NCBI GenBank assembly: GCA_965229725.1
Contig: OZ245923.1
Coordinates: forward strand, 992,001 to 1,056,000
Source of the DNA: Aquirickettsia sp965229725
GTDB lineage: Bacteria > Pseudomonadota > Alphaproteobacteria > Rickettsiales > Midichloriaceae
Direction of reading: 5' to 3'
Length of the DNA stretch: 64,000 nucleotides
Part shown: in pieces, positions 19,089-29,068 of the stretch
Layout of the letters: each line of letters begins with the position of its first letter
Numbering within the stretch: position 1 is the stretch's first letter
The notes under the pieces: model-generated
Database searches by the model: none
What the model saw: only the letters and a program-made list of their open reading frames with translations
Told to the model about the DNA's origin: nothing
Translations under genes and position numbers: made by a program

Positions 19089-19250
19089 CCTATGGGCTTA
19101 TACCAAACATTTCTGCCACTTTTACGAAGCTCAGCTTTTCTTTTTATCTTCATTATTTTTTTCTTATATGCAGTGAATACATCTATTTATTTTATCCATA
19201 TATCTACCACCATTATAATACTTTTATACTGGTTTGGCTATAATACTGTC
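19089..19250 (-). mobile_element. IS630-like 5' remnant cut by the IS3 element
   Basis: Reading on the minus strand from about 19250, an inverted-repeat-like end (TTGGACAGTATTATA) is followed by a short broken frame. Corrected for one base in an A-run, it ends KVAEMFGIS, a typical helix-turn-helix N terminus of rickettsial IS630-type transposases. It stops exactly at the IS3 boundary. The rest of the element is not found on the other side of the IS3 copy. Confidence 0.4.
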
Positions 19251-19271
19251 CAACCATTGGAGCATCTCCTG

Positions 19272-19760
19272 TTAGTGTTTTGAGTTATCGAAAGGTTCTG
19301 AACATAGAGTGATTTCCCCATCATTTGTTGGCAATTTTTTATCAGATGATTGTATTTTATCGACTGAATTCCACGAAATATTTTTATAAGATTTTTCATC
19401 ACGATCCCAAATTAAATAAGTTATTAGCTCTTCACCAGGATAATAATCTATTGCCCAACTGCCGATAAGTTTTTTATCAAATCTATGCCAAGTCACAATG
19501 ATGGTGTCATTGGACATTACCTCTCCCTTTATAGGTTTTATAATTTTAAGCCAGGCCTGGTATTTAATGGCACTTTTAACATAACCAACTTTTGCCACTC
19601 CAATAACCTTCACTCTAGCTATGACAGTACTTTCTTTAAGTAATTGTTCCTTAGAAAGAGGAGCTGGCAAAGCATTTGAAATGGTGGTGTATAGGCTAAG
19701 GAATATTATAGGTGGTAGAAAAAAGATAATTTTATAAAATTTTTTTGAAAAATAGGCCAT
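19272..19760 (-). CDS. Secreted protein of unknown function
   Basis: The 162-residue protein has a signal peptide (FFLPPIIFLSLYTTISNALP) with likely cleavage after NALP. A strand-rich domain follows with STVIARVKVIGV, YQAWLKIIKPIKGE and a WHRFDKK segment; two tryptophan-rich stretches come later. I do not recognise the family. It follows sppA by 24 bp on the same strand and may be the last gene of the tolC-sppA unit. It is probably periplasmic. Confidence 0.7.
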   Translation of the reverse strand: MAYFSKKFYKIIFFLPPIIFLSLYTTISNALPAPLSKEQLLKESTVIARVKVIGVAKVGYVKSAIKYQAWLKIIKPIKGEVMSNDTIIVTWHRFDKKLIGSWAIDYYPGEELITYLIWDRDEKSYKNISWNSVDKIQSSDKKLPTNDGEITLCSEPFDNSKH

Positions 19761-19784
19761 CCTAGCTATTTTATTCCATATTGG

Positions 19785-20675
19785 TTAAGATAATATTGTA
19801 TTGAATATGGTGGAAAAAATCAATTTAACATTATCCGTGTACTCCATTAATTTTTCTAATTTAGATGCTGGCTTAACTAAATTATAATTTTTCACTTCTA
19901 AATTTTTAAGATTTTCTTTACTTTTAAGCCATTTCACAGCATCAGCACCATCACCTATTTGATCAATAAGCTTTAGCCTGTTTGCTTTACTGCCAGTGAA
20001 AATTCTTCCATCAGATACTTTTTTTAGGTCCTCTTCTGATAAATCTCTTCTTTTCTTCACCAGTCCTACAAAATATTTATTTGATTCATCAACTAAACTT
20101 TGTATGTATTCTTTTTGCTGGTAATTCAGTTTTTCAAAATAATTAGGAATACCTTTTAAGGGAGCGGATTTTATTAATTCAAGATTTATTCCATGTTTTT
20201 TTGCAAATTCGCCCACTTCAACATTAATTATTATTACACCTATTGAGCCAACGAGGCTAATGTCATACGCATATATTCTGTCTGTGCCTATTGCAGCCAT
20301 GTATGCAGCAGATGCACCTATCTCACCAATTGAAGCAACAATAGGCTTTTTCTCTGCAATTTTTCTAAATTCTCTGTATAGTGACTCACCACCTACTCCA
20401 GTTCCACCTGAACTATTAATATTTACTAAAACTGCTTTTATGTTGCTATCATTTGCAATTTTATTTAAAGATTTAATAGTTTCTTTGTTTTGCACAAGCA
20501 TGCCTGTTATATCAATACTTGCAATGTAGTCTGATTTTATTCCAGATACACCGTCACCTTTATGATAGAAAATCGTAAATAAGGCAATAAGCAACAAGAT
20601 TAAGGCGATGAATTTCCACTTATTAATACTATTCTTGAGCTTATATCTGTCTATTATATAATCGTCCCCAATCAT
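19785..20675 (-). CDS. sppA: Signal peptide peptidase SppA (short form)
   Basis: The 296-residue protein has one N-terminal membrane helix (about 22-38) and a single ClpP-like protease domain, the 36 kDa form. The nucleophile serine lies in GEIGASAAYMAA (about 119). The general-base lysine is in ELIKSAPLKGIP (about 170). It degrades cleaved signal peptides at the membrane. tolC ends 5 bp upstream, so the two are co-transcribed. Confidence 0.93.
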   Translation of the reverse strand: MIGDDYIIDRYKLKNSINKWKFIALILLLIALFTIFYHKGDGVSGIKSDYIASIDITGMLVQNKETIKSLNKIANDSNIKAVLVNINSSGGTGVGGESLYREFRKIAEKKPIVASIGEIGASAAYMAAIGTDRIYAYDISLVGSIGVIIINVEVGEFAKKHGINLELIKSAPLKGIPNYFEKLNYQQKEYIQSLVDESNKYFVGLVKKRRDLSEEDLKKVSDGRIFTGSKANRLKLIDQIGDGADAVKWLKSKENLKNLEVKNYNLVKPASKLEKLMEYTDNVKLIFSTIFNTILS

Positions 20676-20680
20676 TTGTT

Positions 20681-22024
20681 TTAACTTTTATTTTCTTCCT
20701 TCACTTTTTTTAGCACCTCACTATTTTGAATGACCTTAGGCAAATTACCAATCAAGTTGTATATTTCAAACAAGGATACTTTGTATTTTGCTTCTTTTTG
20801 CAATCTATCTAGAGTACTTGCATTATATTTTTTTTGCACCTCAATAACATCCATAATTGTTCTAGCGCCAACATCAAATTCAGCTTGAGCGCTTGTATAA
20901 GTTTGATAGTAATTATCCTCAGAAACACGTGCAGATTCGTATATACTGTCACTTGATATATATTTATTCCAAGTACTTACTGCATCAGATTTGATTTTAT
21001 AAACTATATCCCTCACGCTAAACTCAGTGGCTTTGCTTCTCTTTTTTGCTTCTGAAATTTCTAAATATTGTATGCCCCCCTTGTATAGCAATGGAATGTT
21101 AACCCCAACTCCGTATGTGTTGCCTTTAAATGAATCTTGCAGGGGAGTATTGTCAGACTGCTTTGATTTCGCGGCATTTGCAAATAAATTTACTCGTGGC
21201 AACAAACCAGATGCTGCAATATTTATTCCTTGTTTTGATGCTTTGAAATCATTTTTTGCTTTTATTAAATCTGGATTTTGAGTGTTTACCAAAATTGTGA
21301 ACTCATCAAAATTTTTAATCTTTGTATATGCTGTAATATCAATTTGCTCCATAATTTTAGGAGCTTCCTCTCCAACAAGATATTGAAAATTTGACTCAGT
21401 TTGAATTTTCCCCACAGAATATTCTTCTAGATTACTTTTCATAGAGGCTAGATTAGCTTTTGCCAAAAATAATGAGGTTTTTGTTTCAGCTCCAGTTTTC
21501 ACTGTTATTGTAGCTTTTTCAACGCTTTTCCTAGCCATGTCAACATTTGTTTGCTGAACTTTAACAAGCTCTCTATACGTTAAAACATTTTGATAACTTT
21601 GAATTGTTTTTAATATTATGTCGTTTAAAGCTTTGCTATATGTCTGATATGCAGAGTTTATTTTTGCATCAGCTGCTGCAATTTTTGCAATTGTGGAGCC
21701 ACCTGTAAAAATATCTTGCTGAATACTCAATCCAAACGACTCTTTATTAAATGACGATTGACCATTATATTGAACACTATTAGGGTTACTTGGGATATAA
21801 AATGTTTTATTTAACTCTATATTTATAGTTGGTAAAAATTCTGTTGCAGCTTTTGGCTTTTCTAAAATTGCAATCTCCAATTTCTTTTTCTCTACTTGCA
21901 ATCCTTCATTGTTTGACAAAGCTGAATTGACTGCATCTTTTAAGTTATATGCTCCTGCAAAAGCAACATTAGATATAAAAAATAACGTAAGTGCGACTTT
22001 TTTCAAAAAATTGTTTCGGTTCAT
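20681..22024 (-). CDS. tolC: TolC family outer membrane channel
   Basis: The 447-residue protein starts with a signal peptide (LTLFFISNVAFAGA) and has two OEP repeats of long helices. Typical TolC segments are GLSIQQDIFTGGSTIAKI in the first half and YGVGVNIPLLYKGGIQ in the second. It forms the trimeric exit duct for type I secretion and drug efflux. No inner-membrane pump sits beside it. sppA follows 5 bp later. Confidence 0.95.
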   Translation of the reverse strand: MNRNNFLKKVALTLFFISNVAFAGAYNLKDAVNSALSNNEGLQVEKKKLEIAILEKPKAATEFLPTINIELNKTFYIPSNPNSVQYNGQSSFNKESFGLSIQQDIFTGGSTIAKIAAADAKINSAYQTYSKALNDIILKTIQSYQNVLTYRELVKVQQTNVDMARKSVEKATITVKTGAETKTSLFLAKANLASMKSNLEEYSVGKIQTESNFQYLVGEEAPKIMEQIDITAYTKIKNFDEFTILVNTQNPDLIKAKNDFKASKQGINIAASGLLPRVNLFANAAKSKQSDNTPLQDSFKGNTYGVGVNIPLLYKGGIQYLEISEAKKRSKATEFSVRDIVYKIKSDAVSTWNKYISSDSIYESARVSEDNYYQTYTSAQAEFDVGARTIMDVIEVQKKYNASTLDRLQKEAKYKVSLFEIYNLIGNLPKVIQNSEVLKKVKEENKS

Positions 22025-22202
22025 GTAAATATTTCATAGTGTATATAGAGATAATATATAGTAACAATAGCGAATTTCCAATACCTTTATTAAAATAAAA
22101 ATAATTTTAGTAGCTACTAAAGATACTGCATATACGATTGGCTTATCTACAGAGATATAATTAATACTAAAATACAAAATTATCATGTTAGCAATAGCTG
22201 TT

Positions 22203-22347
22203 CCTAAGGGAGTGTTGACTCAACTGTGACATGCCAATTTTTCTACTACAGAAAAATCATATTTCTTATTCATGTTAAATCCTAGCCTATCAGGGAACAT
22301 AATGCCAAGTTGTGATATGGTTAAAGCCCAATCTGGCATTGGCATAC
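22203..22347 (-). mobile_element. Transposase 3' end with IS terminus
   Basis: A minus-strand frame of about 38 codons (WALTISQLGIMFPDRLGFN… SVVEKLACHS) ends in a stop that overlaps a terminal sequence, AAGGGAGTGTTGACTCAAC (22206-22224). Close versions of that terminus are at 35574-35590 and near 48565-48580. The 5' part is missing at the junction with the next IS fragment (about 22348). The IS family is not certain. Confidence 0.45.
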
Positions 22348-22593
22348 TGAAGTGACCCCGCAAGTCGTCAGACCAAAATCGACTCAAAAAGAGAAACAAT
22401 TTATTAGTAAAATACTATCACATTTTAACCTCCTGAACAATATTAAAACCCTTAATTGTGCAAGTTCAATACATATTGGACTAATGAGCAAGGCCATTAT
22501 ATTTCTCAATATACTCAAAAGGAGTAAGAAAATCTATAGATTGATGAGGTCTAACATAATTATACCAACGCATCCATTTAGGAATATTAGACT
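22348..22593 (-). mobile_element. 3' end of a second, different IS3/IS481-type element
   Basis: The fragment begins with an IS3-like terminus (TGAAGTGACCCCGCAAGTCG). On the minus strand at about 22495-22590 it codes for WMRWYNYVRPHQSIDFLTPF, the conserved C-terminal integrase segment of IS3/IS481 transposases. It ends where the IS982 fragment begins. It is unrelated in detail to the IS3 copies at 17806 and 34268. Confidence 0.6.
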
Positions 22594-23096
22594 TTACCTT
22601 AGTTCGGAGTTTTAGAAAGCAACTTTAGAGCAGATATCTTGAGAGGTTCGATAGTGTAGGCAGCAAGAGTGGCAAGCAAGTGAGATAGAGCGTTAATAAT
22701 AGAGCGATGCCTAGTATGCCATATTTGATAATGATGTTTTAGATGATCAAATACAGTTTCAATAATACAGCGTTGATTTAGTAGCTGCTTTTCCAATGCA
22801 GTTATAGGCTCTGCATCCCTTGATAATCCTTCATATTTTTACGTTTTCTAGTAATAAGTTTCAATGCTCCTTCCATAAGCTCTTCTGATAATTTTTTACC
22901 AATATAGCCCTTATCTCCAAAAGCCAACTCCTTTAATTTTGAAAGAAGTGGATAGGCAGCTTTTACACCACTGATATTTCCCTTTGTAATTTTGAAGGCA
23001 ATTAATTATCCTTCATTGTTAATAACTAAATATAATTTTAGGCCAAAAAACCATCCTACGGATGTTTTCCCATATTCAGATGTTCCATTAAATACT
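22594..23096 (-). mobile_element. IS982-family remnant (copy 1)
   Basis: It is nearly identical to 33487-34000. It encodes the C-terminal part of an IS982 transposase (FGLKLYLVINNEG region; RCIIETVFDHLKHHYQIWHTRHRS at 22599-22796). Compared with copy 2 it has an extra CAA to TAA nonsense change (23006-23008). Both copies share a frameshift at an A5 run near 22836. It is truncated on its 5' side, at 23096, where it has replaced the end of the neighbouring gene. Confidence 0.8.
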
Positions 23097-23902
23097 TTGT
23101 CCCTCTCACTTCAATAATCTTTGTCGACACACCAAAAGATATGTGCCTAAAAATATCTTCTACAGCCTTGCCTCTATTGGGAATATGTTCATTAAACATT
23201 ATAGTTATAGAGGAAGGAACGTCACCACTCATTGTTGACAAGTGATGTTTTACAGTTTCTCCATTACAGTTATTCAATTGCATTTCTGAGGATTGTGCCC
23301 GATTATTAGAAGGGAATGATGTTATTGATACAGTGTCAGAAGAAGAGATGTTTCCCACAAGCTCAACCACTAAATTGAAATAGTCAATTGATACAGTATA
23401 ATATTTTGGTTCGAAAGTCCAAACATCATCTTTTTGCGCGTATGTGGTTATAGCGAGATGGGCTCCACCTGTCATTTCTTCATCATGGTAATTTAAATAA
23501 TTATTATCACCTACTTTATTTATAATGTTAAAGCCATAACCTGATTGTTTTACGCACCATAAGGCTGAGGCGTCGTAATCACCGAACCCTGCCTCTGCGA
23601 TTACTTGAAAGTCATAAGCATGGAGCCAGCTTATATAATCATGAGTTCTCACTAAACTCATGAATAACGGGGGCTGATCAAAGAGTATGCTACAGTAATC
23701 AGGCGTTTATGGGTTGTCATAAAAATAGCAGGTGGTAACGTCTATGTCGCCTTTCACTAATCCGACAAGAACAGCGTTTTTATCTTGCGCATAAATTAAA
23801 ACTCCTTTTTGGCTATTGCCATTCAATATGTTATAAGCTTGATTTGTAAAAAAAATTAATTGGATTACCACTGCAATCTGTCATTTGTTGAAATTCTGTC
23901 AT
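23097..23902 (-). pseudogene. Orphan gene decayed by frameshift, stop and IS insertion
   Basis: A start at 23900-23902 with GGTGGAG before it opens MTEFQQMTDCSGNPINF. The frame slips at a run of eight T near 23860. One T fewer gives FFTNQAYNILNGNSQKGVLIYAQDKNA… to a TAA at about 23709-23711. The same frame goes on to FGDYDASALWCVKQSGYGF and stays open to the IS982 junction, where the true C terminus is lost. The product would exceed 265 residues. I recognise no family; the sequence looks globular, without signal peptide. Confidence 0.65.
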
Positions 23903-24042
23903 TGCTCCACCCTCATTTGTTAATAGAAATAAATGCTAAGGTAGAATATTTTTATTTACAACTAATTTATATGGTTAAAAGTAAAATTTAAATTTGCTTT
24001 GAGCATGATGCACCATTTTTTTTATAATCTACGAAAACTGCA

Positions 24043-24366
24043 TTGATTAATTACTTCTATAACCTCCGTTCGGAGTTTCATAATTGCCACAATAAATTAT
24101 ATCCTAGCAATTTAAAAAATTATAATGAACATACATTGTTAAAGCAATATCTGGCTGCAATGGCTTCTCTTAAGCACAATCCTAAACTTAAATCTTTTTA
24201 TGATCATTTAATTGCTAACCATAAACCACCTAAAGTAGCCCTTGTTGCTCCTAAGCGTAAGCTTCTTGCCTTTATGCACGCTATCCGCTGGATATCTATA
24301 AATTTGGTACAATTATCCTCATGTGATTTTTACACACTTACTCCTCATACAATGTACCAAAATTAA
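24043..24366 (+). pseudogene. IS110-family transposase, C-terminal remnant
   Basis: The frame codes for LLKQYLAAMASLKHNPKLKS, then FYDHLIANHKPPKVALVAPK and RKLLAFMHAI. This matches the C-terminal IS116/IS110/IS902 domain (LR..L..AA..A..HNP.…F..L...GKP.K.A..A..RKLL). The first 30 and last 30 codons do not fit the family, so the ends are scrambled. Only the last third of a transposase is left. No ends or partner repeats could be found. Confidence 0.6.
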
Positions 24367-24626
24367 AGCTATTTCGCTATATTATTAAAAGTACCCCTTT
24401 TTGGAATAATAATTTTACTATTGCTTAATTTTTTTATTTGACTTTCTTTGAGTATGCTGAGGTTATTATTAAAATTAATTCTATTTTTGATCAAAACTTT
24501 CTCCTTCCCAACCATAATTTTCATTTGACTTTTAACATAGTATCAAAGTTAAAAGGAGCATAATCAACCCTATTCAACGCAAAAATGTAAAAAAGTTAAC
24601 TTGGAGAACAGAAATAGTTGTGCGCT

Positions 24627-26546
24627 CTAAGCGTTTTGCAATGCAGCAGAGGAATTGTCAGAATCACTGCTTGGCACAGAGGAAGTTGGATGATTTTTGT
24701 CATCCTTATCTGATTTTTTATTGCTGCTTCGTATTTTCTTTCCTGATATCAAATCTTTTATTTCATCCCCAGTAATTGTTTCATACTCCATTAATGCTTT
24801 TGCCAAAATTTCAAGTTTCTTTTTATGCTTTACAATGATATCTTTCGCAATTTTATAACTACTTCTTAGCAATCTATCAACTTCTTTATCAACACTTTCA
24901 GCTAATTTATCTGAGATATCTTGGGACTTACTCATTCCATATCCCATTGCTGCATCCTCTTTATCATCACCAACCATTATAGGGCCAATTTTCTCACTAA
25001 ATCCCCATTTGGTAACCATATTTTTTGCCATACTTGTAGCAACTTTAATATCATTTGATGCTCCAGTGGTGCTTTTTTCTTTTCCAAAAATAACTTCTTC
25101 TGCAACCCTCCCTCCCATTAGAATTGCTAGTTTGGTTTCAAGCCATTGCTTACTATGCGACACCCTATCTCCCTCTGGAAGTTGCATAACCATTCCTAAA
25201 GCTCGTCCTCTAGGAATTATAGTTGCCTTGTGAATAGGGTCAGATTCAGGTAAATATAACCCTACTAAGGCATGTCCACCTTCGTGATATGCTGTAATTT
25301 CCTTTTCTTTTTCCGACATTACCATCGATTTTCTCTCTGTACCCATCATCACTTTATCTTTAGCATGCTCTAATTCCTGCATGGTAACTACATCTCTATT
25401 TGATTGCGCTGCAGCAAGTGCTGCCTCATTTATTAAATTAGCAAGATCTGCTCCGGAAAACCCAGGTGTGCCACGAGCTATTACATTGGTATCAACATCC
25501 GGAGCTGCAGGAACCTTTTTAATATGCACCTGCAATATTTGCTCCCTGCCCTTTATATCAGGAAGTGGAACATTGATTTGTCTATCAAACCTTCCAGGTC
25601 TAAGCAACGCTGAGTCTAAAACATCAGGTCTGTTGGTTGCAGCAACGACAATTATACCCTGATTATCAGCAAAACCGTCCATTTCTACAAGCAGTTGGTT
25701 CAAAGTTTGTTCACGCTCGTCATTTCCTCCGCCATGGCCTGAACCTCTATGGCGACCAACAGCATCAATTTCATCAATGAAGACAATGCAAGGTGCATGT
25801 TTTTTAGCCTGAGCAAACATGTCTCTCACTCTACTCGCCCCAACACCAACAAACATTTCAACAAAATCTGATCCTGAGATAGTAAAAAATGGAACACCAG
25901 CTTCCCCCGCCACTGCTCTTGCTAGCAATGTTTTACCAGTTCCTGGCGAACCTATAAGCAAACAACCTTTTGGAATTTTACCGCCCAGCTTGCCAAATTT
26001 TAATGGATTTTTTAAAAAATCAACAACCTCTTTCAGTTCATCTTTTGCCTCATCTATCCCTGCCACATCAGCAAATGTAACTTTTTTACTCTGATCCTGC
26101 ATTAACTTAGCTTTTGATTTTCCAAAACCCATCGCTTTGCCTGCACCTCCCTGCATATTTTTCAAATAATAAATCCAAATGCCTATCAAGACAATCATTG
26201 GCAACCATGAGAAGATCATTCCAAGTATGTTACCCATAGCTGACTCCATTGGAATAATATTGATCTTTACATTTTGAGCTCTTAAGTCATCAATGAGCTG
26301 AGGATAAAACCTTGGTGATAAAGTAATAAAGTATTCTCCGTTAGAAAGCTTACCTTCAATATCACTGCCTTTTATTTTTACTTCTTTGACTTCTCCACTT
26401 GACACCCTATCCATAAATTCAGAGAAAATCATCTTTTTATTGGATATGTTGGCTGTGTCTATAAGGCTATATGCAACAATCATCAAAAAAATAATACCGA
26501 TCCATTTTATTAAATTACTGTTGAAGCTGCTTTTAAAATCTTTCAT
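24627..26546 (-). CDS. ftsH: ATP-dependent zinc metalloprotease FtsH
   Basis: The 639-residue protein has two N-terminal membrane segments (about 11-27 and 105-127) around a periplasmic domain. The AAA+ domain has GSPGTGKT (about 201) and the second region of homology ATNRPDVLDSALLRPGRFD. The zinc protease motif HEGGH is near residue 420. It degrades membrane and short-lived cytosolic proteins. The C-terminal tail is polar and serine-rich, as usual. It is a single gene; ppsR lies about 100 bp upstream on the same strand. Confidence 0.98.
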   Translation of the reverse strand: MKDFKSSFNSNLIKWIGIIFLMIVAYSLIDTANISNKKMIFSEFMDRVSSGEVKEVKIKGSDIEGKLSNGEYFITLSPRFYPQLIDDLRAQNVKINIIPMESAMGNILGMIFSWLPMIVLIGIWIYYLKNMQGGAGKAMGFGKSKAKLMQDQSKKVTFADVAGIDEAKDELKEVVDFLKNPLKFGKLGGKIPKGCLLIGSPGTGKTLLARAVAGEAGVPFFTISGSDFVEMFVGVGASRVRDMFAQAKKHAPCIVFIDEIDAVGRHRGSGHGGGNDEREQTLNQLLVEMDGFADNQGIIVVAATNRPDVLDSALLRPGRFDRQINVPLPDIKGREQILQVHIKKVPAAPDVDTNVIARGTPGFSGADLANLINEAALAAAQSNRDVVTMQELEHAKDKVMMGTERKSMVMSEKEKEITAYHEGGHALVGLYLPESDPIHKATIIPRGRALGMVMQLPEGDRVSHSKQWLETKLAILMGGRVAEEVIFGKEKSTTGASNDIKVATSMAKNMVTKWGFSEKIGPIMVGDDKEDAAMGYGMSKSQDISDKLAESVDKEVDRLLRSSYKIAKDIIVKHKKKLEILAKALMEYETITGDEIKDLISGKKIRSSNKKSDKDDKNHPTSSVPSSDSDNSSAALQNA

Positions 26547-26647
26547 AACAAAATACTATATTTAAATTTATTTACTCGTTGTCCCAAATTATTAGCTTCT
26601 AGCATAATATAAACCATTAATCATCAATTTTATACTAATACCTCAAA

Positions 26648-27481
26648 TTAAATAGTTATTAGGTGCCCACCTTTTTTTGCAAAATATAGGTTAATGATCT
26701 CAGCTGATATTTCCTCAATTGCTTTTGATGTTACATCTATAATGGGAAGATTATTTTTTTTAAAAATTCTATTCGCATATTTAATCTCATCCTTAATGCT
26801 TGTTACATCAGTATAGTCATTTTTGAAATTTTTTAAATCTTGCCCCATTAGCCTATACTGCCTTATTTGCAATAATCTTTCAATACTTATTGTTAACCCT
26901 ATCACTAGGGGCTTGTTAATCGAAGAAAAATCATACTCAACACCATTTATGATTGGCCAATTTGCAACTTTATAGCCTCTTTGCGCTAGATATAATGACG
27001 TAGGTGACTTTGATGTTCTGGAAACTCCAGTCAAAAGGATATCTGCATTATTAAAATCTTTGCTTTGCTGACCATCATCATGATTCACTGTAAAATTAAT
27101 TGTATCAATTTTCTTAAAATAATTTACATCAGATAATATTTCTTTCTCAGGAGTTTTTTTTGATGTTAGAACCCCACAATAAGAACATACTTCTGCAATT
27201 ATATTCGCAATGGGAGAAAAGCATTTTACATTTAACTCTTTACATTTTAGCTTTAGATGCTCCCTTAATTCTTTATTGAGTATCGTATAAATTACAATCC
27301 CAGGATTTTTTTCTAATGCTATTGCTATTTCATCTATTTGCTCTTTAGATCTTACCAAAGGCCACATATATTCTTGAACCATAATATTATCAAATTGGGA
27401 AATAACAGCTTTTGACACAGCAATAACCGTCTCACCTGAAGAATCTGAAACCGTGTATAAATTTAAATTTGGAAGATTCAT
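26648..27481 (-). CDS. ppsR: Pyruvate, phosphate dikinase regulatory protein (DUF299 kinase-pyrophosphorylase)
   Basis: The 277-residue protein starts NLYTVSDSSGETV, the hallmark of the PEP synthase/PPDK regulatory proteins. The P-loop-like segment GVSRTSKSPTSLYLAQRGYKVANWP lies near residues 152-176. The family phosphorylates and dephosphorylates PpsA or PPDK by ADP and phosphate, controlling pyruvate-PEP interconversion. Which of the two is the target here is not shown, since neither is in the window. Confidence 0.92.
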   Translation of the reverse strand: MNLPNLNLYTVSDSSGETVIAVSKAVISQFDNIMVQEYMWPLVRSKEQIDEIAIALEKNPGIVIYTILNKELREHLKLKCKELNVKCFSPIANIIAEVCSYCGVLTSKKTPEKEILSDVNYFKKIDTINFTVNHDDGQQSKDFNNADILLTGVSRTSKSPTSLYLAQRGYKVANWPIINGVEYDFSSINKPLVIGLTISIERLLQIRQYRLMGQDLKNFKNDYTDVTSIKDEIKYANRIFKKNNLPIIDVTSKAIEEISAEIINLYFAKKGGHLITI

Positions 27482-27583
27482 TAAATACTAATCAATAGTT
27501 TTTATATTATAGTATTTAGTTATAAAAGCTTGCATTTCAATGTATAAATATTATTATTTCCTAACTAACGTAAAAATAACTAC

Positions 27584-28063
27584 ATGAAAAAGCTTGTCAT
27601 CATATTATTGTTTCCAATCTTTTTACTACCTGGTTGCTTTACAAATGAAGCTGGCAAAGTTAGTAAATCAAAAATGGGTGCTATTGGAGGCGGTATAGCC
27701 GGCGCTTTAATTGGCTCCACTGTTGGGGGAGGAAGTGGCAAAAGTATTGCTATAGCAACAGGTGCAATCGTCGGGTCACTTGCTGGAAGTGAATTAGGAA
27801 AAACCCTAGATCAAAGGGATTTAGAATTGCAACAAAAAAATCAAATTAACGCTTTAGAATATAATAAATCAGGCAATGCGTCTGCTTGGAAAAATCCTGA
27901 CACTAATGCTTCTGGATATGTGAAGCCCACTAATACTTTTGTAGATAATAAGGGGCAAAATTGTAGAGAGTATACTCAGGTGATAAAAATTGGCGATAAA
28001 GCTGAAAAAGGATTTGGCACTGCATGCAGAAGATCAGATGGTTCTTGGGAAATAGTTAAATAA
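27584..28063 (+). CDS. 17 kDa surface antigen-type lipoprotein
   Basis: The 159-residue protein has a lipoprotein signal peptide with lipobox LLPGC (C18). A glycine-zipper membrane region (MGAIGGGIAGALIGSTVGGG and IVGSLAGSELGKTLD) follows, and then the C-terminal domain ending CREYTQVIKIGDKAEKG … DGSWEIVK. This is the layout of the Rickettsia 17 kDa antigen and Rick_17kDa_Anti family. It is an outer-membrane lipoprotein of unknown function. fabI begins 16 bp after the stop. Confidence 0.93.
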   Translation: MKKLVIILLFPIFLLPGCFTNEAGKVSKSKMGAIGGGIAGALIGSTVGGGSGKSIAIATGAIVGSLAGSELGKTLDQRDLELQQKNQINALEYNKSGNASAWKNPDTNASGYVKPTNTFVDNKGQNCREYTQVIKIGDKAEKGFGTACRRSDGSWEIVK

Positions 28064-28079
28064 TATAGTAATACATAAT

Positions 28080-28883
28080 ATGAGCAATATGAATCAAATG
28101 TTATCAGGTAAAGTTGGCTTAATAATGGGCTTAGCAAACGATAAATCTATATCATGGGGTATTGCAAAAGTTTGTAATAATCATGGTGCAAAGTTTGCAA
28201 TTAGTTATCAAAATGAAATACTTGCAAAAAGGGTTAAACCACTTGCGGAAGAATTGAAATCTGATTTACTAATAGAATGTGACATAAGTGATGAAAAATC
28301 GATTGATAGGGCATTTGAATTGATCAAAAAGCAATACGGCCACATTGATTTTTTTGTGCATGCAATAGCATTTTCTGATAAAAATGAACTTAAAGGTCGT
28401 TATGTTGATACTTCCAGAAGCAATTTTTTAAATACCTTAGACGTCTCTTGCTATTCTTTTGTATATACATCAAAAAAAGCTGCAGAAATTTTGAAACCTG
28501 GTGGAAGTATTTTGACATTAACTTATTACGGAGCTGAAAAAGTTATTCCAAATTATAATGTGATGGGTATTGCAAAAGCTGCACTTGAATCAAGTGTTAA
28601 GTATATAGCTGCAGATTTAGGTGAACTAGACATAAGAGTTAATGCAATATCAGCTGGACCAATTAAAACTTTAGCTGCGGCTGGTATTGGGGACTTCCGA
28701 AGCATGTTGAAATTTAACGAAGAAAACTCTCCTCTTAAAAAGAATGTTACAATTTATGATGTGGGGAATACGGCAGCATTCTTGCTAAGTGATTTATCAT
28801 CAAGCATTACCGGTGAAATTATATTTGTAGATGCTGGATATAATATTTTAGGCTCACCAAGATCGCTTTATAACCAAACCTAG
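28080..28883 (+). CDS. fabI: Enoyl-[acyl-carrier-protein] reductase (NADH)
   Basis: The 267-residue short-chain dehydrogenase has the FabI start GKVGLIMGLANDKSISWGIA. The catalytic Y-x6-K is in YNVMGIAKAALE (about 160-167), with ITGEIIFVDAGYNI near the C terminus. It performs the last step of each fatty acid elongation cycle. It lies between two lipoprotein genes. All catalytic residues are present. Confidence 0.97.
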   Translation: MSNMNQMLSGKVGLIMGLANDKSISWGIAKVCNNHGAKFAISYQNEILAKRVKPLAEELKSDLLIECDISDEKSIDRAFELIKKQYGHIDFFVHAIAFSDKNELKGRYVDTSRSNFLNTLDVSCYSFVYTSKKAAEILKPGGSILTLTYYGAEKVIPNYNVMGIAKAALESSVKYIAADLGELDIRVNAISAGPIKTLAAAGIGDFRSMLKFNEENSPLKKNVTIYDVGNTAAFLLSDLSSSITGEIIFVDAGYNILGSPRSLYNQT

Positions 28884-28891
28884 ATTTTATT

Positions 28892-29062
28892 ATGAAAAAA
28901 ATAGTTATTATTTGCCTGTTACTTATCTGTCTTATTGGATGCAAACCAAAAGACCCATCAGTATATGATATCAAAAGTCCATGCGCTTCAAGTAAAAAAA
29001 TGTATACAAATGGTCATGAACCATGTATTAAGAGAACACCTATTGGAAACAAATTAGCATAA
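28892..29062 (+). CDS. Small lipoprotein, DUF2706-like
   Basis: This 56-residue protein, below the size limit of most ORF calls, has a clear lipoprotein signal (MKKIVIICLLLICLIGC, C17). It has a short mature part with two cysteines (SPCASSKKMY and HEPCIKRTP). Its size and pattern match the DUF2706 lipoproteins of Rickettsia. It starts 9 bp after fabI and ends 6 bp before ndk, so it belongs to a fabI-lipoprotein-ndk unit. Function is unknown. Confidence 0.8.
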   Translation: MKKIVIICLLLICLIGCKPKDPSVYDIKSPCASSKKMYTNGHEPCIKRTPIGNKLA

Positions 29063-29068
29063 TATAAA

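Noticed and set aside
23056..23661. A 201-residue intact gene
   Set aside because: Its end is IS982 sequence in the wrong frame, and its beginning lies inside a longer gene broken by a stop and a slip.
24043..24130. A new gene start for the IS110-like frame
   Set aside because: The first 30 codons do not match the family and no ribosome binding site is present; only the later part is a transposase.
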